A stretch of 64,000 bases of DNA from JAFKFH01 sp017307375 (GCA_965229335.1 OZ245874.1:6138001-6202000); one strand, 5' to 3'. Counted from the first letter of the stretch, positions 55,184-64,000 are shown. A program made the numbers and translations. The notes: generated by a model from the letters alone, not told the origin.

Positions 55184-56353
55184 ATGGCACCCCGCGCTGC
55201 GACCTCGCCCCGTCAGAAGCCCCCTGCCCCGCCCCCGCCGCCGGGCATCGACCCGTTTTCGGCCGCGCCCCTCGACGATGTGGCCGTCCAGCCCGACGCC
55301 CGCCGGGGACGCGGGGCGGCGACCAACATTTCCGGGCGGTTCGAAAAGGAAAAGCGCAGCCTGATCGACGACGGCTGGGGTTCGGCCGACGCCGAGCCGG
55401 CGCCGCTCAAGACCACCGTGCAGGTCGATGCGACCCGCACGATCATCGCCCGCAACGAGTCGCCCGACATTCCCTTCGACCGCTCGATCAACCCCTATCG
55501 CGGCTGCGAGCATGGCTGCATCTACTGCTTTGCGCGGCCCACCCACGCCTATCTCGGCCTGTCGCCAGGCCTCGATTTCGAAGCCCGGCTGTTCGCCAAG
55601 CCCGAGGCCGCGGCGCTGCTGCGCAAGGAACTGGCCAAGCCCGGCTATCGCTGCCGCACCATGGCGCTCGGCACCAATACCGATCCCTACCAGCCGATCG
55701 AAGGCGACTGGCGCATCACCCGCGGCATCCTCGAGGTGCTGAACGAACACAACCACCCGGTCGGCATCGTCACCAAGTCGGCCAGGATCACCCGGGACAT
55801 CGACATCCTGGCCGACATGGCCCGCCGCAACCTGGCGCGGGTGCATATCTCGGTCACCACCCTCGACCGCGGCCTGGCGCGCGCGATGGAGCCGCGGGCC
55901 TCGACGCCGGAACGCCGGCTCGAGGCGATCTCGCTGCTGGCCGAGGCCGGGGTGACGGTCGGCGTCAACCTCGCGCCGGTCATTCCGGGGCTGAACGACC
56001 ATGAGATGGAGCGCATCCTGCGCCGCGCCTACGAGGCGGGCGCGCGCGACGCCAGCTATATCGTGCTGCGCCTGCCGCTGGAACTGAAGGACCTGTGGCA
56101 GGACTGGCTGCGCGAACATCGCCCCGACGCCGCCGGCCGCGTGATGAAACTGCTGCGCGAGATGCGCGGCGGCCGCGACTACGACCCGGCCTGGGGCAAG
56201 CGGATGACCGGCGAAGGCACCTTCGCCGAACTGATCGGCACCCGCTTCCGCCTGTCGGCCAAGCGCAACGGGTATCGCGAGCGCAAGACCCCGCTGGACA
56301 CCAGCCAGTTCAAGGCGCCGGTGCTGCCCAGTGCGCAGCTCAGCCTGTTCTGA
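55184..56353 (+). CDS. PA0069-family radical SAM protein
   Basis: 389 residues. The radical-SAM cluster motif is Cys108-x3-Cys112-x2-Cys115 (CEHGCIYC), followed by a TIM-barrel-like core (LGTNTDPYQPIEGDWRITRG; VTKSARITRDIDIL; NLAPVIPGLNDHEMERIL). It belongs to the SplB-like PA0069 family; the reaction is unknown. The ATG at 55184 has GAGGATCGGGGC upstream. It ends with a 14-bp overlap with the convergent MFS gene. Confidence 0.9.
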   Translation: MAPRAATSPRQKPPAPPPPPGIDPFSAAPLDDVAVQPDARRGRGAATNISGRFEKEKRSLIDDGWGSADAEPAPLKTTVQVDATRTIIARNESPDIPFDRSINPYRGCEHGCIYCFARPTHAYLGLSPGLDFEARLFAKPEAAALLRKELAKPGYRCRTMALGTNTDPYQPIEGDWRITRGILEVLNEHNHPVGIVTKSARITRDIDILADMARRNLARVHISVTTLDRGLARAMEPRASTPERRLEAISLLAEAGVTVGVNLAPVIPGLNDHEMERILRRAYEAGARDASYIVLRLPLELKDLWQDWLREHRPDAAGRVMKLLREMRGGRDYDPAWGKRMTGEGTFAELIGTRFRLSAKRNGYRERKTPLDTSQFKAPVLPSAQLSLF

Positions 56354-57569
56354 GCGCGGCGCGGCCCAGCACCGTACGCGACAGCAGCGCGGCGAGCAGG
56401 ATGGCGATCGCCGCCGCCCCCGCCGTCACCCAGACCGTGGCGGCCCAGTCGCCGCCGGCGGCCGCGACCGCGGCGGCCGCGGCGATCGGCCCGGCGAACT
56501 GGCCCAGCGCCGCGCCCTGCATGAAGAAACCCTGGAAATAGCCGGTTTCCGATTGCCGCTCGACCAGCAGCGGCGCCGAGGAGACCAGGGCGGCGGGAAT
56601 CACGCCACCCACGCCCGACAGCACGAAGCAGGCGGCGAGGCGAACCCCGTCCGGCAGGGCATGCTGGTTCATCGCGATGCCGGCAAGGCCCATGACCAGG
56701 CTGGCCGCGCCGATCAGTACCGGGCGCTGCCAGCCGCGGCGCAGCAGCGTGCCGCCGGCCAGATTGCCCAGCGCGTTCATCGCGACGACCGCCGCGGTGA
56801 CCAGCGCCGCAATGCCGAGCGACAGCCCGCCCACCTCGCCCAGCGCGGTGGGCAGCCAGTTCAGCAAGGCCCAGAACTGCAGCGAATAGGCGCTGAAGAT
56901 CAGCGCACCGATCCAGCCGGCCGGGCTGCGCAGCGCGATCAGCGGGCCGCGGGCGGGCGCGGACCCGGCCGGGCCACGCGCCGCCTGCGCCACCGCCGCC
57001 ACGCGGCGGCGCGCCAGGATCACCGCCAGCGCCGTGACGACGGCAAGACCGGCGACGACGAGCCAGAGGTCGCGCCAGCCACCCAGGCCGATGACCGGCG
57101 GCGCGATCACCAGCGCCAGCGCACTGCCGAGCGGCACGGTCGTGCCCCAAAGGCTCAGCGCCAGCGTGCGCTGGCGCGGGGCGACGCCGGCAGCGACCAG
57201 CACCGGCGCCGCGGTACCCGAAGCGAGGTAGCCCGCCCCCTCGATCACCCGGGCGACCAGCAGCAGACCGTCGCCGCCGGCCAGCGCGCCGAGCGTGCCG
57301 CCCGCCGCCATGACGAGCAGCCCGAGAACGACGCTGCGCCCGGCGCCCAGCCGGGCCGCGACAAGGCCGGCGAACAGGCCGGTGCACAAGGCCAGCACGG
57401 TGATGGCCGAGGCGATGCGGCCGCCGGCGACGTAGTCGAGGCCGAGGCTTTCGCGCAGCGACGGCAGTGCCGGTCCCATCTTGCCCAGATGCATCGCGCC
57501 GACGACGCCCGCCACCAGCGCCAGGCCGACCACCAGCCAATCCGACCGCCCGTCCCGCTCGACCGCCAT
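56340..57569 (-). CDS. MFS transporter
   Basis: 409 residues with 12 predicted helices and a central loop, of the CynX/NimT-like or related efflux/uptake type. Motif-A-like GPALPSLRESLGLDYVAGG appears near helix 2, and multiple Ala/Gly-rich helices follow. The ATG at 57569 has GGTGGAGTCGC upstream. Substrate unknown. Convergent with the radical SAM gene; 76 bp downstream of the DMT transporter gene on the same strand. Confidence 0.9.
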   Translation of the reverse strand: MAVERDGRSDWLVVGLALVAGVVGAMHLGKMGPALPSLRESLGLDYVAGGRIASAITVLALCTGLFAGLVAARLGAGRSVVLGLLVMAAGGTLGALAGGDGLLLVARVIEGAGYLASGTAAPVLVAAGVAPRQRTLALSLWGTTVPLGSALALVIAPPVIGLGGWRDLWLVVAGLAVVTALAVILARRRVAAVAQAARGPAGSAPARGPLIALRSPAGWIGALIFSAYSLQFWALLNWLPTALGEVGGLSLGIAALVTAAVVAMNALGNLAGGTLLRRGWQRPVLIGAASLVMGLAGIAMNQHALPDGVRLAACFVLSGVGGVIPAALVSSAPLLVERQSETGYFQGFFMQGAALGQFAGPIAAAAAVAAAGGDWAATVWVTAGAAAIAILLAALLSRTVLGRAALRTG

Positions 57570-57645
57570 GCGACTCCACCGATGCTGCCCGCCGGCCACC
57601 ATGCCGCAGCGGGCCGCGGCTGTCAGCCCATGCGCCGACGCAGCC

Positions 57646-58527
57646 TCATTCGGCGGTGCCGCCGGCGGCCGATGCCGGTGCCGTCCGCGCCGGTCCAGGG
57701 CGGCTGGTCAGCCACACGCCCAGGGCGATGACGACCGCGCCGGTCACCGCCATCAGGCCCGGCCGCTCGGCAAAGGCGATCCAGGCAATGCCGGTGGCGA
57801 TGATCGGCTGTCCATAGCCGGTGACGGCGGCAAGGGCGGTCGGCAGCCGCCGGAAAGCGAGGTTCGACGCGTTGTAGGAGGCGAGCGACAAGGCCGCCTG
57901 CACCGCCAGCAGGCCCCAATCGGCCCCGGTCGGCGGCAGGAAAGTCGTCGAGAAGACCAGCGCCGCCGGCAGCGCGCCGATCGAGGCCCCCACCAGCAGC
58001 CAGAAGGTGACCAGCATGACATTGTGCTGGCGGCTGAGCCGGGCCAGCAGCATGAAGCAGACGGCATAGGCCGCGGCGGCGGCGAGCGCCATGCCGTTGC
58101 CCACCGCGTCCGACCCGGCCGACGGCGTGATGCCGGACATCGCCACCATGCCGGCAAAGCACAGCGCGAAACCGCCGACCAGCGACAGGCCGAGCTTCTG
58201 CCCCTCCCAGATCACCGCGGCGGCGGCGACCAGCAGCGGGTAGAGCATCACGAGCAGCGTCGCTTCCAGCATCGTGGTGCGGCGGATCGCGCCGAACCAG
58301 AGCACGAGGTCGAGGGCCAGCATGACCCCGGCAAGCAGCGCCAGCCCGACATCGCGCCGCGGCAGCGGCGGCAGCCGCCGGATCAGCAGCCAGGCCGCCG
58401 GCAAGGTCAGGGCGAGGCGCCAGAACGCGATGGCGGAGGCGTCCATCCCGGTGTAGCGGACCAGCACCGGGGCGACGCCCGAGCAGAGCGTGGCGATCGC
58501 CAGCAGAAGGTAGGGATGCCGTTCCAT
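57646..58527 (-). CDS. EamA-family (DMT) transporter
   Basis: 293 residues, ten predicted helices in two EamA repeats (SGVAPVLVRYTGMDASAIAFWR, then AVGNGMALAAAAAYAVCFMLLA). The start at 58527 (MERHPYLLLA) is chosen because the further open frame runs into the promoter region. It is divergent from the ABATE-domain gene and may be its target (inference). Confidence 0.88.
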   Translation of the reverse strand: MERHPYLLLAIATLCSGVAPVLVRYTGMDASAIAFWRLALTLPAAWLLIRRLPPLPRRDVGLALLAGVMLALDLVLWFGAIRRTTMLEATLLVMLYPLLVAAAAVIWEGQKLGLSLVGGFALCFAGMVAMSGITPSAGSDAVGNGMALAAAAAYAVCFMLLARLSRQHNVMLVTFWLLVGASIGALPAALVFSTTFLPPTGADWGLLAVQAALSLASYNASNLAFRRLPTALAAVTGYGQPIIATGIAWIAFAERPGLMAVTGAVVIALGVWLTSRPGPARTAPASAAGGTAE

Positions 58528-58588
58528 CGCGTCACCATCATTATTTGTTATACCGGTTACATAGCGGCATATCGTGGAACCAGTCAAA

Positions 58589-58616
58589 TTGATTATGCCG
58601 GTTTCGATGCTACACT
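58589..58616 (+). promoter_or_regulatory. Putative promoter giving a leaderless transcript for the ABATE gene
   Basis: TTGATT (58589-58594), a 16-base spacer and TACACT (58611-58616) resemble a sigma-70 promoter. The predicted start, about 7 bases after the -10, coincides with the ATG at 58623, which has no ribosome-binding site. This suggests leaderless translation. Confidence 0.4.
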
Positions 58617-58622
58617 GCGCGA

Positions 58623-59189
58623 ATGACTGCCCCTGAATTCCTCGCCGGCAACCTGGGACTGGACCTGTGCAACACGATTGCCGGCCGCTTCGATCCGGCG
58701 CCGCGCGACCGGCTGACCGCGCCGGACGGGTTCCAGGCCTGGGCGGCGGCGCGCGGGCTGCCGGCCGGCGACCGGCCGGACGAAGCCGGGCTCGCCGCCA
58801 TCCGCCGGTTGCGCGACGCGCTGCATCGGCTGGGTGATGCCCGGGCCGGCGATGCCCCGCTGCCGGCCGACGCGGTCGCGGTGCTCGACGCCGCCTGGAC
58901 CGAGGCACAGGCCGCCAAGCGCGTGGTGCTGGAGGGCGGCCGCGTCACGGTCATCGACGAAACGCGCGCCGACTGGCGGCGCCTGTACCATCGTATCGTC
59001 GAGGATGCCGTCCGGCTGTTCGGCGGCGACGGGCTGGACCGGCTCAAGCTCTGCGCCGGCGAGAACTGCGGCTGGCTGTTCCTCGACCATTCCAAGAACC
59101 GGTCGCGCCGCTGGTGCACGATGGCCGATTGCGGCACCCTGACCAAGGTACGCCGCTTCCGCGCGCGGCAGGCAACCGGCCGCCCCTGA
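58623..59189 (+). CDS. ABATE-domain, CGNR-like zinc-finger transcriptional regulator (degenerate CGNR)
   Basis: 188 residues. The N-terminal ABATE domain starts FLAGNLGLDLCNTIAG. The C-terminal zinc-finger segment LKLCAGENCGWLFLDHSKNRSRRWC, followed by MADCGTLTKVRRFRAR, keeps the four Cys but replaces the CGNR motif by CGTLT. The family is thought to act in stress-related transcription regulation. It is divergent from a DMT exporter that it may control. The start has no ribosome-binding site and the promoter abuts it. Confidence 0.88.
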   Translation: MTAPEFLAGNLGLDLCNTIAGRFDPAPRDRLTAPDGFQAWAAARGLPAGDRPDEAGLAAIRRLRDALHRLGDARAGDAPLPADAVAVLDAAWTEAQAAKRVVLEGGRVTVIDETRADWRRLYHRIVEDAVRLFGGDGLDRLKLCAGENCGWLFLDHSKNRSRRWCTMADCGTLTKVRRFRARQATGRP

Positions 59190-59259
59190 CCTTAGGGCCG
59201 ATTGGCGGGGGCCGGCGGCTGCTGTAGCGTGGCGTGGCGACCTCGCGGGGCAACACGCC

Positions 59260-61200
59260 ATGTCAGACAAGAGCGCCACCCGACCGTCGATCGAAGCGCA
59301 GCTGCGCACGGTCATCGACACCGCCGTCGACGGCATGGTGATCATCGATGCCACCGGACGGATCGAGCTGTTCAACCCGGCCTGCGAGCGGTTGTTCGGC
59401 TATGGCGCCGCCGAGGTGATCGGGCAGAACGTCAGGATCCTGATGCCGGAGCCCTATCACGGCGAGCATGACGGCTATCTGGCGAACTATCGCCGGACCG
59501 GCGAGGCCAAGATCATCGGCATCGGCCGAGAGGTGGTGGGCCGGCGCAAGGACGGCAGCACCTTTCCGATGGATCTGTCGGTCGGCGAGACGCGCGAAGG
59601 CGCCAACAGCCTGTTCATCGGCATCATCCGCGACATTTCCCGGCGCAAGGCGGACGAAGCCGCGCTGCAGGAATCGGCAGCGATGCTGCGCGCCGTCGTC
59701 GATACCGCGGTCGACGGCGTCATCGTCATCGACGAGACCGGCCTGATCGAGCTGTTCAATCCGGCCTGCGAGCAGCTGTTCGGCTATGAGGCGGCCGAGG
59801 TGACCGGCCACAACGTCAAGATGCTGATGCCGGAACCCTATCACGACGAGCACGACGGCTATCTCGCCCATTACCACCATACCGGGGAACGCCGCATCAT
59901 CGGCATCGGCCGCACCGTCGTCGGCCGCCGGCAGGACGGCACGACCTTCCCGATGGACCTTTCGGTCGGCGAGGCGAGGCGCGGCACGGAGAAACTGTTC
60001 GTCGGGGTGATCCGCGACATTTCCGACCGGCTGACCACCGAGGAACAGCTGCGGCAGGCTCAGAAGATGGAAGCGGTCGGCCAGCTGACGGGCGGGATCG
60101 CCCACGACTTCAACAATCTCCTCGCCGTGATTTCCGGCAATCTCGAATTGATGACGCTGAAACGCGACCTCGGCAACGATGCCCGCGGCCTGGCGGACGC
60201 CGCCCTGCGCGCCACCGAGCGCGGCGCCGACCTGACCCGCCGGCTGCTGACCTTCGCCCGCCGCCAGGCGCTGAAGCCGGCCGCCGTCGACGTCAACGAG
60301 ATCATCCGCGGCATGGGCGACCTGCTGCGCCGCTCGCTCAGCGAGATGATCGCGATCCATCTGCGGCTGGCGCCCGACCTGTGGCCTGCGGTGATAGACC
60401 GCGGCCAGATGGAGAACGCGCTGCTCAATCTCGCGCTGAACTCGCGCGATGCGATGCCGGGCGGGGGCGAGTTGCTGATCGTCACCCGCAACCTGTCGCT
60501 GGCCGAGGACATGCGCGACGGCATCTGGCGGCTGCCGGCCGGCGACTATGTCGAGATCGCCGTCGGCGACACCGGCACCGGCATGACCGCCAACATGATC
60601 GCCCATGCCTTCGAACCGTTCTTCACGACCAAGGAGACCGGGCGGGGCACCGGTCTCGGCCTCTCGATGGTCTACGGCTTCGTCACCCAGTCCGGCGGCC
60701 AGGTGAAGATCTATTCGGAGGTCGGGCGCGGGACGACGGTGAAGCTCTATTTCAACCGTGACACGGCGCGGGCGCAGGATGCTGCCGCGGGCCAGGCGGG
60801 GGCCGCCCCCACCCCGACGCCGCCGCCGGATCTGGTCCTGATCGTCGAGGACGATGCCGCGGTGCGCGACATGGCGGTCGCGATGGTCGAAAGCCTCGGC
60901 TATCGCGTCCATGCCGTCGGCGACGGACACGCGGCGCTGGAGGCGCTGGACCGGATCGGCGACATCGCCATCCTGCTGACCGACGTGGTGCTGCCGCGCG
61001 GCCTGCGCGGCCCCGACATCGTGCGCCAGGCCAGGTTGCTGCGGCCCGACCTTGCCGTCGCCTACATGTCGGGCTTCGCGCCGGAATTGCTGTCGGGCGA
61101 TATCGCACCCGAGGCCGACGCGATCCTGATCGACAAGCCGTTCCATCGCGCCAACCTGTCGCAGGCCCTGCGGACGGCTCTCGAACGACGCGGCGGCTAG
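59260..61200 (+). CDS. Hybrid histidine kinase with two FixL-type heme PAS domains and a receiver
   Basis: 646 residues: PAS1 (about 8-125), PAS2 (about 135-255), HisKA with phospho-acceptor His282 (GGIAHDFNN), HATPase_c (GTGLGLSMVYGF) and a C-terminal receiver with Asp575 (LLTDVVLP). Both PAS domains repeat the FixL heme-pocket pattern LMPEPYH.EHDGYL then IIGIGR. The heme-ligand His of FixL corresponds to His70 and His198; the oxygen-responsive Arg corresponds to Arg90 and Arg218, each 20 residues later as in FixL. An oxygen (or NO/CO) sensor is predicted. The partner response regulator is unknown. Confidence 0.9.
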   Translation: MSDKSATRPSIEAQLRTVIDTAVDGMVIIDATGRIELFNPACERLFGYGAAEVIGQNVRILMPEPYHGEHDGYLANYRRTGEAKIIGIGREVVGRRKDGSTFPMDLSVGETREGANSLFIGIIRDISRRKADEAALQESAAMLRAVVDTAVDGVIVIDETGLIELFNPACEQLFGYEAAEVTGHNVKMLMPEPYHDEHDGYLAHYHHTGERRIIGIGRTVVGRRQDGTTFPMDLSVGEARRGTEKLFVGVIRDISDRLTTEEQLRQAQKMEAVGQLTGGIAHDFNNLLAVISGNLELMTLKRDLGNDARGLADAALRATERGADLTRRLLTFARRQALKPAAVDVNEIIRGMGDLLRRSLSEMIAIHLRLAPDLWPAVIDRGQMENALLNLALNSRDAMPGGGELLIVTRNLSLAEDMRDGIWRLPAGDYVEIAVGDTGTGMTANMIAHAFEPFFTTKETGRGTGLGLSMVYGFVTQSGGQVKIYSEVGRGTTVKLYFNRDTARAQDAAAGQAGAAPTPTPPPDLVLIVEDDAAVRDMAVAMVESLGYRVHAVGDGHAALEALDRIGDIAILLTDVVLPRGLRGPDIVRQARLLRPDLAVAYMSGFAPELLSGDIAPEADAILIDKPFHRANLSQALRTALERRGG

Positions 61201-61253
61201 GCCGGCGGGTCAAGGCTTGCTATAGCATTGCCCGATACTTAGGGAGCATAAGC

Positions 61254-62900
61254 ATGACCCACCTGCCAGACTACCGGACCGCCGCCGCCAGTTTCGACCT
61301 GGCCCAAGCCGCGAAGATCCTGAGCGGCGACCTGGCAAGCGGGCTCAATGCCTGCGTCGAATGCTGCGACCGTTACGCCGAAGGGGACCGTATCGCCCTC
61401 CGTCACGAATCGCGCGACGGCGTCGGGCGCAGCTTCACCTTCGCCGAACTGCGCGACCGCTCCGCCCGCTTCGCCAACTTCCTGCGCAGCCAGGGCGTGC
61501 AGCCGGGCGACCGCGTCGCCGGACTGCTGCCGCGCTGTCCGGAACTGCTGGTCACCATCCTCGGCACCTGGCGGGCCGGCGCGGTCTATCAGCCGCTGTT
61601 CACCGCCTTCGGTCCCAAGGCGATCGAATACCGTCTGGCCGCGGCCGAGACCCGGCTGGTGGTGACCGACCCGGCAAACCGGTCCAAGCTCGACGATGTC
61701 GCAAACTGCCCGCCCATCGCCACCATCGGTGCCGACCGGGCCGGCGATATCGACTTCGCCACGGCGGTCGACGCCCAGCCGGCCGAGTTCGCACCGGTGA
61801 TGCGGCGCGGCGACGACGCCTTCCTGATGATGTTCACCTCGGGCACCACCGGCCCGGCCAAGGGCGTGATGGTGCCGCTGAAGGCGCTGCTGTCGTTTTA
61901 CGGCTACATGCGCGACGCCGTCGACCTGCGGCCCGACGACAGGTTCTGGAACATCGCCGATCCCGGCTGGGCCTACGGCCTCTACTACGCCGTCACCGGG
62001 CCGCTGCTGATGGGCCATGCCACCACGTTCTACGAGGGTGCGTTCACGGTCGAGAGCACCTATCGCCTGATCCGCAAGCTCGGCATCACCAACCTGGCCG
62101 GCGCGCCGACCGCCTATCGCCTGCTGATCGCCGCCGGGTCCGAGGCGGCGGCCGAGGTCCGCGGCGCCCTGCGGGTCGTTTCCTCGGCGGGCGAGCCGCT
62201 CAACCCCGAGGTGATCCGCTGGTTTGCCGATAACCTCGCCTGCCCGATCAACGATCATTACGGCCAGACCGAGACCGGCATGGTCGTCAACAACCATCAT
62301 GGCCTGCGCCACCCGGTTCGCGCGGGGTCGGCCGGCTATGCGATGCCGGGCTACCGCGTCGCCGTGCTCGATCCCGACAACAACGAACTGCCGCCGGGCG
62401 AGCCCGGCATCCTTGCCGTCGACGTCAGGCGCTCGCCGCTGTTCTGGTTCCAGGGCTACTGGCGCCAGCAGACCCCTTCGCTGACGGCCGACTGGTACCG
62501 GACCGGCGATACCGTCGCGCTCAACGCCGACGGAGCGATCGATTTTGTCGGCCGTTCCGACGACATCATCACCTCGGCCGGATATCGCATCGGGCCGTTC
62601 GACGTCGAGAGCGCGCTGCTCGAACATGACGCCGTGGTCGAAAGCGCCGTGGTCGGCAAGCCCGATCCCGAACGGACCGAGCTGGTGAAGGCCTTCGTGG
62701 TGCTGCGCCCGGGCATCGAGGGCAGCGCCGCCCTGGCCGAGGACCTGCAGCAGCTGGTCCGGCGGCGCCTGTCGGCCCACGCCTATCCGCGCGAGATCGA
62801 ATTCGTCAGCGAACTGCCCAAGACCCCGTCGGGCAAGCTGCAGCGCTTTATCCTGCGCAACAAGGAAATCGAGCTGGCGGCGATGGCCGGCCGCGGCTAG
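61254..62900 (+). CDS. AMP-binding acyl-CoA synthetase
   Basis: 548 residues, ANL superfamily. The P-loop MFTSGTTGPAKGVM, motif GQTETGMVVNN, hinge YRTGDTVALNADGAIDFVGR and terminal Lys motif KTPSGKLQRF are intact. It resembles acetyl/propionyl- or medium-chain acyl-CoA synthetases; substrate is not deducible. The ATG at 61254 follows GGGAGCATAAGC. It lies 53 bp after the hybrid kinase. Its TAG stop overlaps the convergent cyclase stop in CTAG. Confidence 0.9.
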   Translation: MTHLPDYRTAAASFDLAQAAKILSGDLASGLNACVECCDRYAEGDRIALRHESRDGVGRSFTFAELRDRSARFANFLRSQGVQPGDRVAGLLPRCPELLVTILGTWRAGAVYQPLFTAFGPKAIEYRLAAAETRLVVTDPANRSKLDDVANCPPIATIGADRAGDIDFATAVDAQPAEFAPVMRRGDDAFLMMFTSGTTGPAKGVMVPLKALLSFYGYMRDAVDLRPDDRFWNIADPGWAYGLYYAVTGPLLMGHATTFYEGAFTVESTYRLIRKLGITNLAGAPTAYRLLIAAGSEAAAEVRGALRVVSSAGEPLNPEVIRWFADNLACPINDHYGQTETGMVVNNHHGLRHPVRAGSAGYAMPGYRVAVLDPDNNELPPGEPGILAVDVRRSPLFWFQGYWRQQTPSLTADWYRTGDTVALNADGAIDFVGRSDDIITSAGYRIGPFDVESALLEHDAVVESAVVGKPDPERTELVKAFVVLRPGIEGSAALAEDLQQLVRRRLSAHAYPREIEFVSELPKTPSGKLQRFILRNKEIELAAMAGRG

Positions 62901-64000
62901 GCGGACGACAGGTCGCTTGCAGTCCAGACCGTCACGGTACCGGCCCGCCCGCGTACCGGATGGTCGCCTGCCGGCTTCAGCCGGCCCAGCAAGCCGCCCA
63001 TCGCCGGCTCGGCCGACGCCCGCGCAATGCCGACCACCGCCTCGCTTGCCACGATCGGGGCGCGGAGGCTGCGGGTCATGTCCTGCAGGCGGCTGGCGGT
63101 ATTGACCGTATCGCCGATCACCGTGAAGGCCATGCCGTGCTCGCCGCCCAGGTCGCCCAGCACCACCGGGCCGAAATGAACGCCGATGCCCATCTCGATC
63201 GGCGCCTCGCCGAGGGCGGCGCGGTCACGATTCCAGTCGCGCAGCGCCTGGCGCATCGCGAAGGCGCAGCGCAGCGCGTTGGGGGCATCGTCGGCCGACG
63301 GATCGGGAACGCCGAACGTCGCCATCAGCGCATCGCCGATGAATTTCTCGAGCGTCCCGCCGCAATCGAAGATCACCGCCGACATCCGGGCGTGATAGTC
63401 GCGCAGGATTTCCATGATGCGCTCGGGCGCCAGCCCCTCGGCCAGGCCGGTGAAGCCGACGATATCGGAAAACAGCACGGCGACGTCCTGGCGACGGATC
63501 GGGCCGAGCGGTTCGTTGCGCGCGGCCAGGATGTCGACGATCTTGGGCGAGAAATAGCGCGCCAGGTTCGACCGCATCCGCTGGGCCTCGTCACGCTCGC
63601 GCCGCATCGCGGCGACGCGCTCGATGTCGTCCAGCGTCTTCCTGATGGTCAGGTCGAGATCGGTCATGTCGATCGGCTTGACCAGGAAATCGAAGGCGCC
63701 CCGGTTCATCGCGACGCGGATGTTGCCCATGTCGCCATAGGCCGACACGATGATGGCGCGAACCGGCAGGGCCTGGGCCGCGATTTCCGACAACAGCGTC
63801 AGCCCGTCCATCACCGGCATGTTGATGTCGGAGAGGACGACTCCGATCTCGCGATCCGCGGCCAGCACGTCGAGGGCTTGGCGACCGTCGCGGGCGAAGC
63901 GGAAGCTCAGGCTGCCGCCCCGGATCTGGCGCCGGAAATGCTGGGTGACCAGCGGCTCGATATCGGGCTCGTCGTCGACGACGAGGATCTTGGTCGGCGT
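62897..64000 (-). CDS. Receiver-domain class III adenylate/guanylate cyclase (5' end outside window)
   Basis: The visible 368 residues begin inside a receiver domain (TKILVVDDEPDIEPL near 64000; phospho-Asp in VLSDINMPVMDG; Lys in FLVKPIDM), followed by a short linker and a class III cyclase domain. Metal-binding Asp residues are in VAVLFSDIVGFTGLA and FIGDALMATFG; the substrate and transition-state region is FTVIGDTVNTASRL. It makes cAMP or cGMP in response to phosphorylation. The start lies beyond the window. Confidence 0.9.
   Translation of the reverse strand, partial: TPTKILVVDDEPDIEPLVTQHFRRQIRGGSLSFRFARDGRQALDVLAADREIGVVLSDINMPVMDGLTLLSEIAAQALPVRAIIVSAYGDMGNIRVAMNRGAFDFLVKPIDMTDLDLTIRKTLDDIERVAAMRRERDEAQRMRSNLARYFSPKIVDILAARNEPLGPIRRQDVAVLFSDIVGFTGLAEGLAPERIMEILRDYHARMSAVIFDCGGTLEKFIGDALMATFGVPDPSADDAPNALRCAFAMRQALRDWNRDRAALGEAPIEMGIGVHFGPVVLGDLGGEHGMAFTVIGDTVNTASRLQDMTRSLRAPIVASEAVVGIARASAEPAMGGLLGRLKPAGDHPVRGRAGTVTVWTASDLSSA

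Overview
The window is a GC-rich, densely packed stretch of chromosome from a Gram-negative bacterium, most likely an alphaproteobacterium of Rhodospirillales type. The evidence is the Aap-type amino-acid ABC transporter, the ETF-ubiquinone oxidoreductase, FixL-like PAS domains, the TPR lipoprotein / ispE / tRNA-Gln cluster, two TonB receptors, a porin and many ATGA/TGATG gene overlaps. I cannot name the genus. I saw no insertion sequence, phage, integron, CRISPR array or rRNA. No gene-free stretch exceeds 300 bases.

Layout. 1-5828 (minus): a Liv-type ABC importer (livG-livH-livM-livK, the last cut by the window edge) led by an acyl-CoA ligase. 5992-9329 (minus): a CBS-domain protein, then a membrane histidine kinase and REC-PAS-LuxR regulator pair. 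9608-13552 (plus): a 1314-residue secreted glycine-rich protein; its promoter region holds two near-identical inverted 19-bp sites. 13574-17118 and 23469-27483 (both minus): two related operons, each with a DUF2946 protein, a TonB-dependent receptor and a Tat-exported DJ-1/PfpI (isonitrile-hydratase-like) protein. The second also carries a copper-uptake-associated secreted protein and a tiny RNA-polymerase alpha-CTD-like protein. Between them (17185-23429) lie metC-aapJQMP and a divergent LysR gene.

27533-31386: an enoyl-CoA hydratase and an aconitase with a basic Lys/Ala/Pro-rich N-terminal tail. 31468-36583: a chemoreceptor; a small ribbon-helix-helix / unknown-protein bicistron with a perfect palindromic operator; a DUF1223 secreted protein; a NUDIX hydrolase; and an HpcH/HpaI aldolase. 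36598-42843 (minus): an arginine-dependent acid-resistance locus (adiC-like permease, adiA, adiC) followed by an MCE protein. 43058-47100 (plus): a porin, two 89%-identical EAL phosphodiesterases and an EamA transporter. This region keeps the scars of a tandem duplication, namely a porin 3' fragment and an EamA fragment between the EAL genes.

47119-51541 (minus): tRNA-Gln, ispE, a TPR lipoprotein and ETF-QO. 51688-56353 (plus): a cysteine-free family-4-like uracil-DNA glycosylase, a lytic transglycosylase, moaB and a PA0069-type radical SAM protein. 56340-64000: two transporters, a leaderless-looking ABATE regulator, a hybrid kinase with two intact heme-PAS domains, an acyl-CoA synthetase and a REC-adenylate cyclase cut by the window edge.

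The points I judge most novel are the duplicated DUF2946/TonB receptor/PfpI modules (possible copper-isonitrile handling), the tailed aconitase, the dual heme-PAS kinase, the RHH bicistron with its palindrome, the Cys-free glycosylase and the duplication fossil around the EAL genes.
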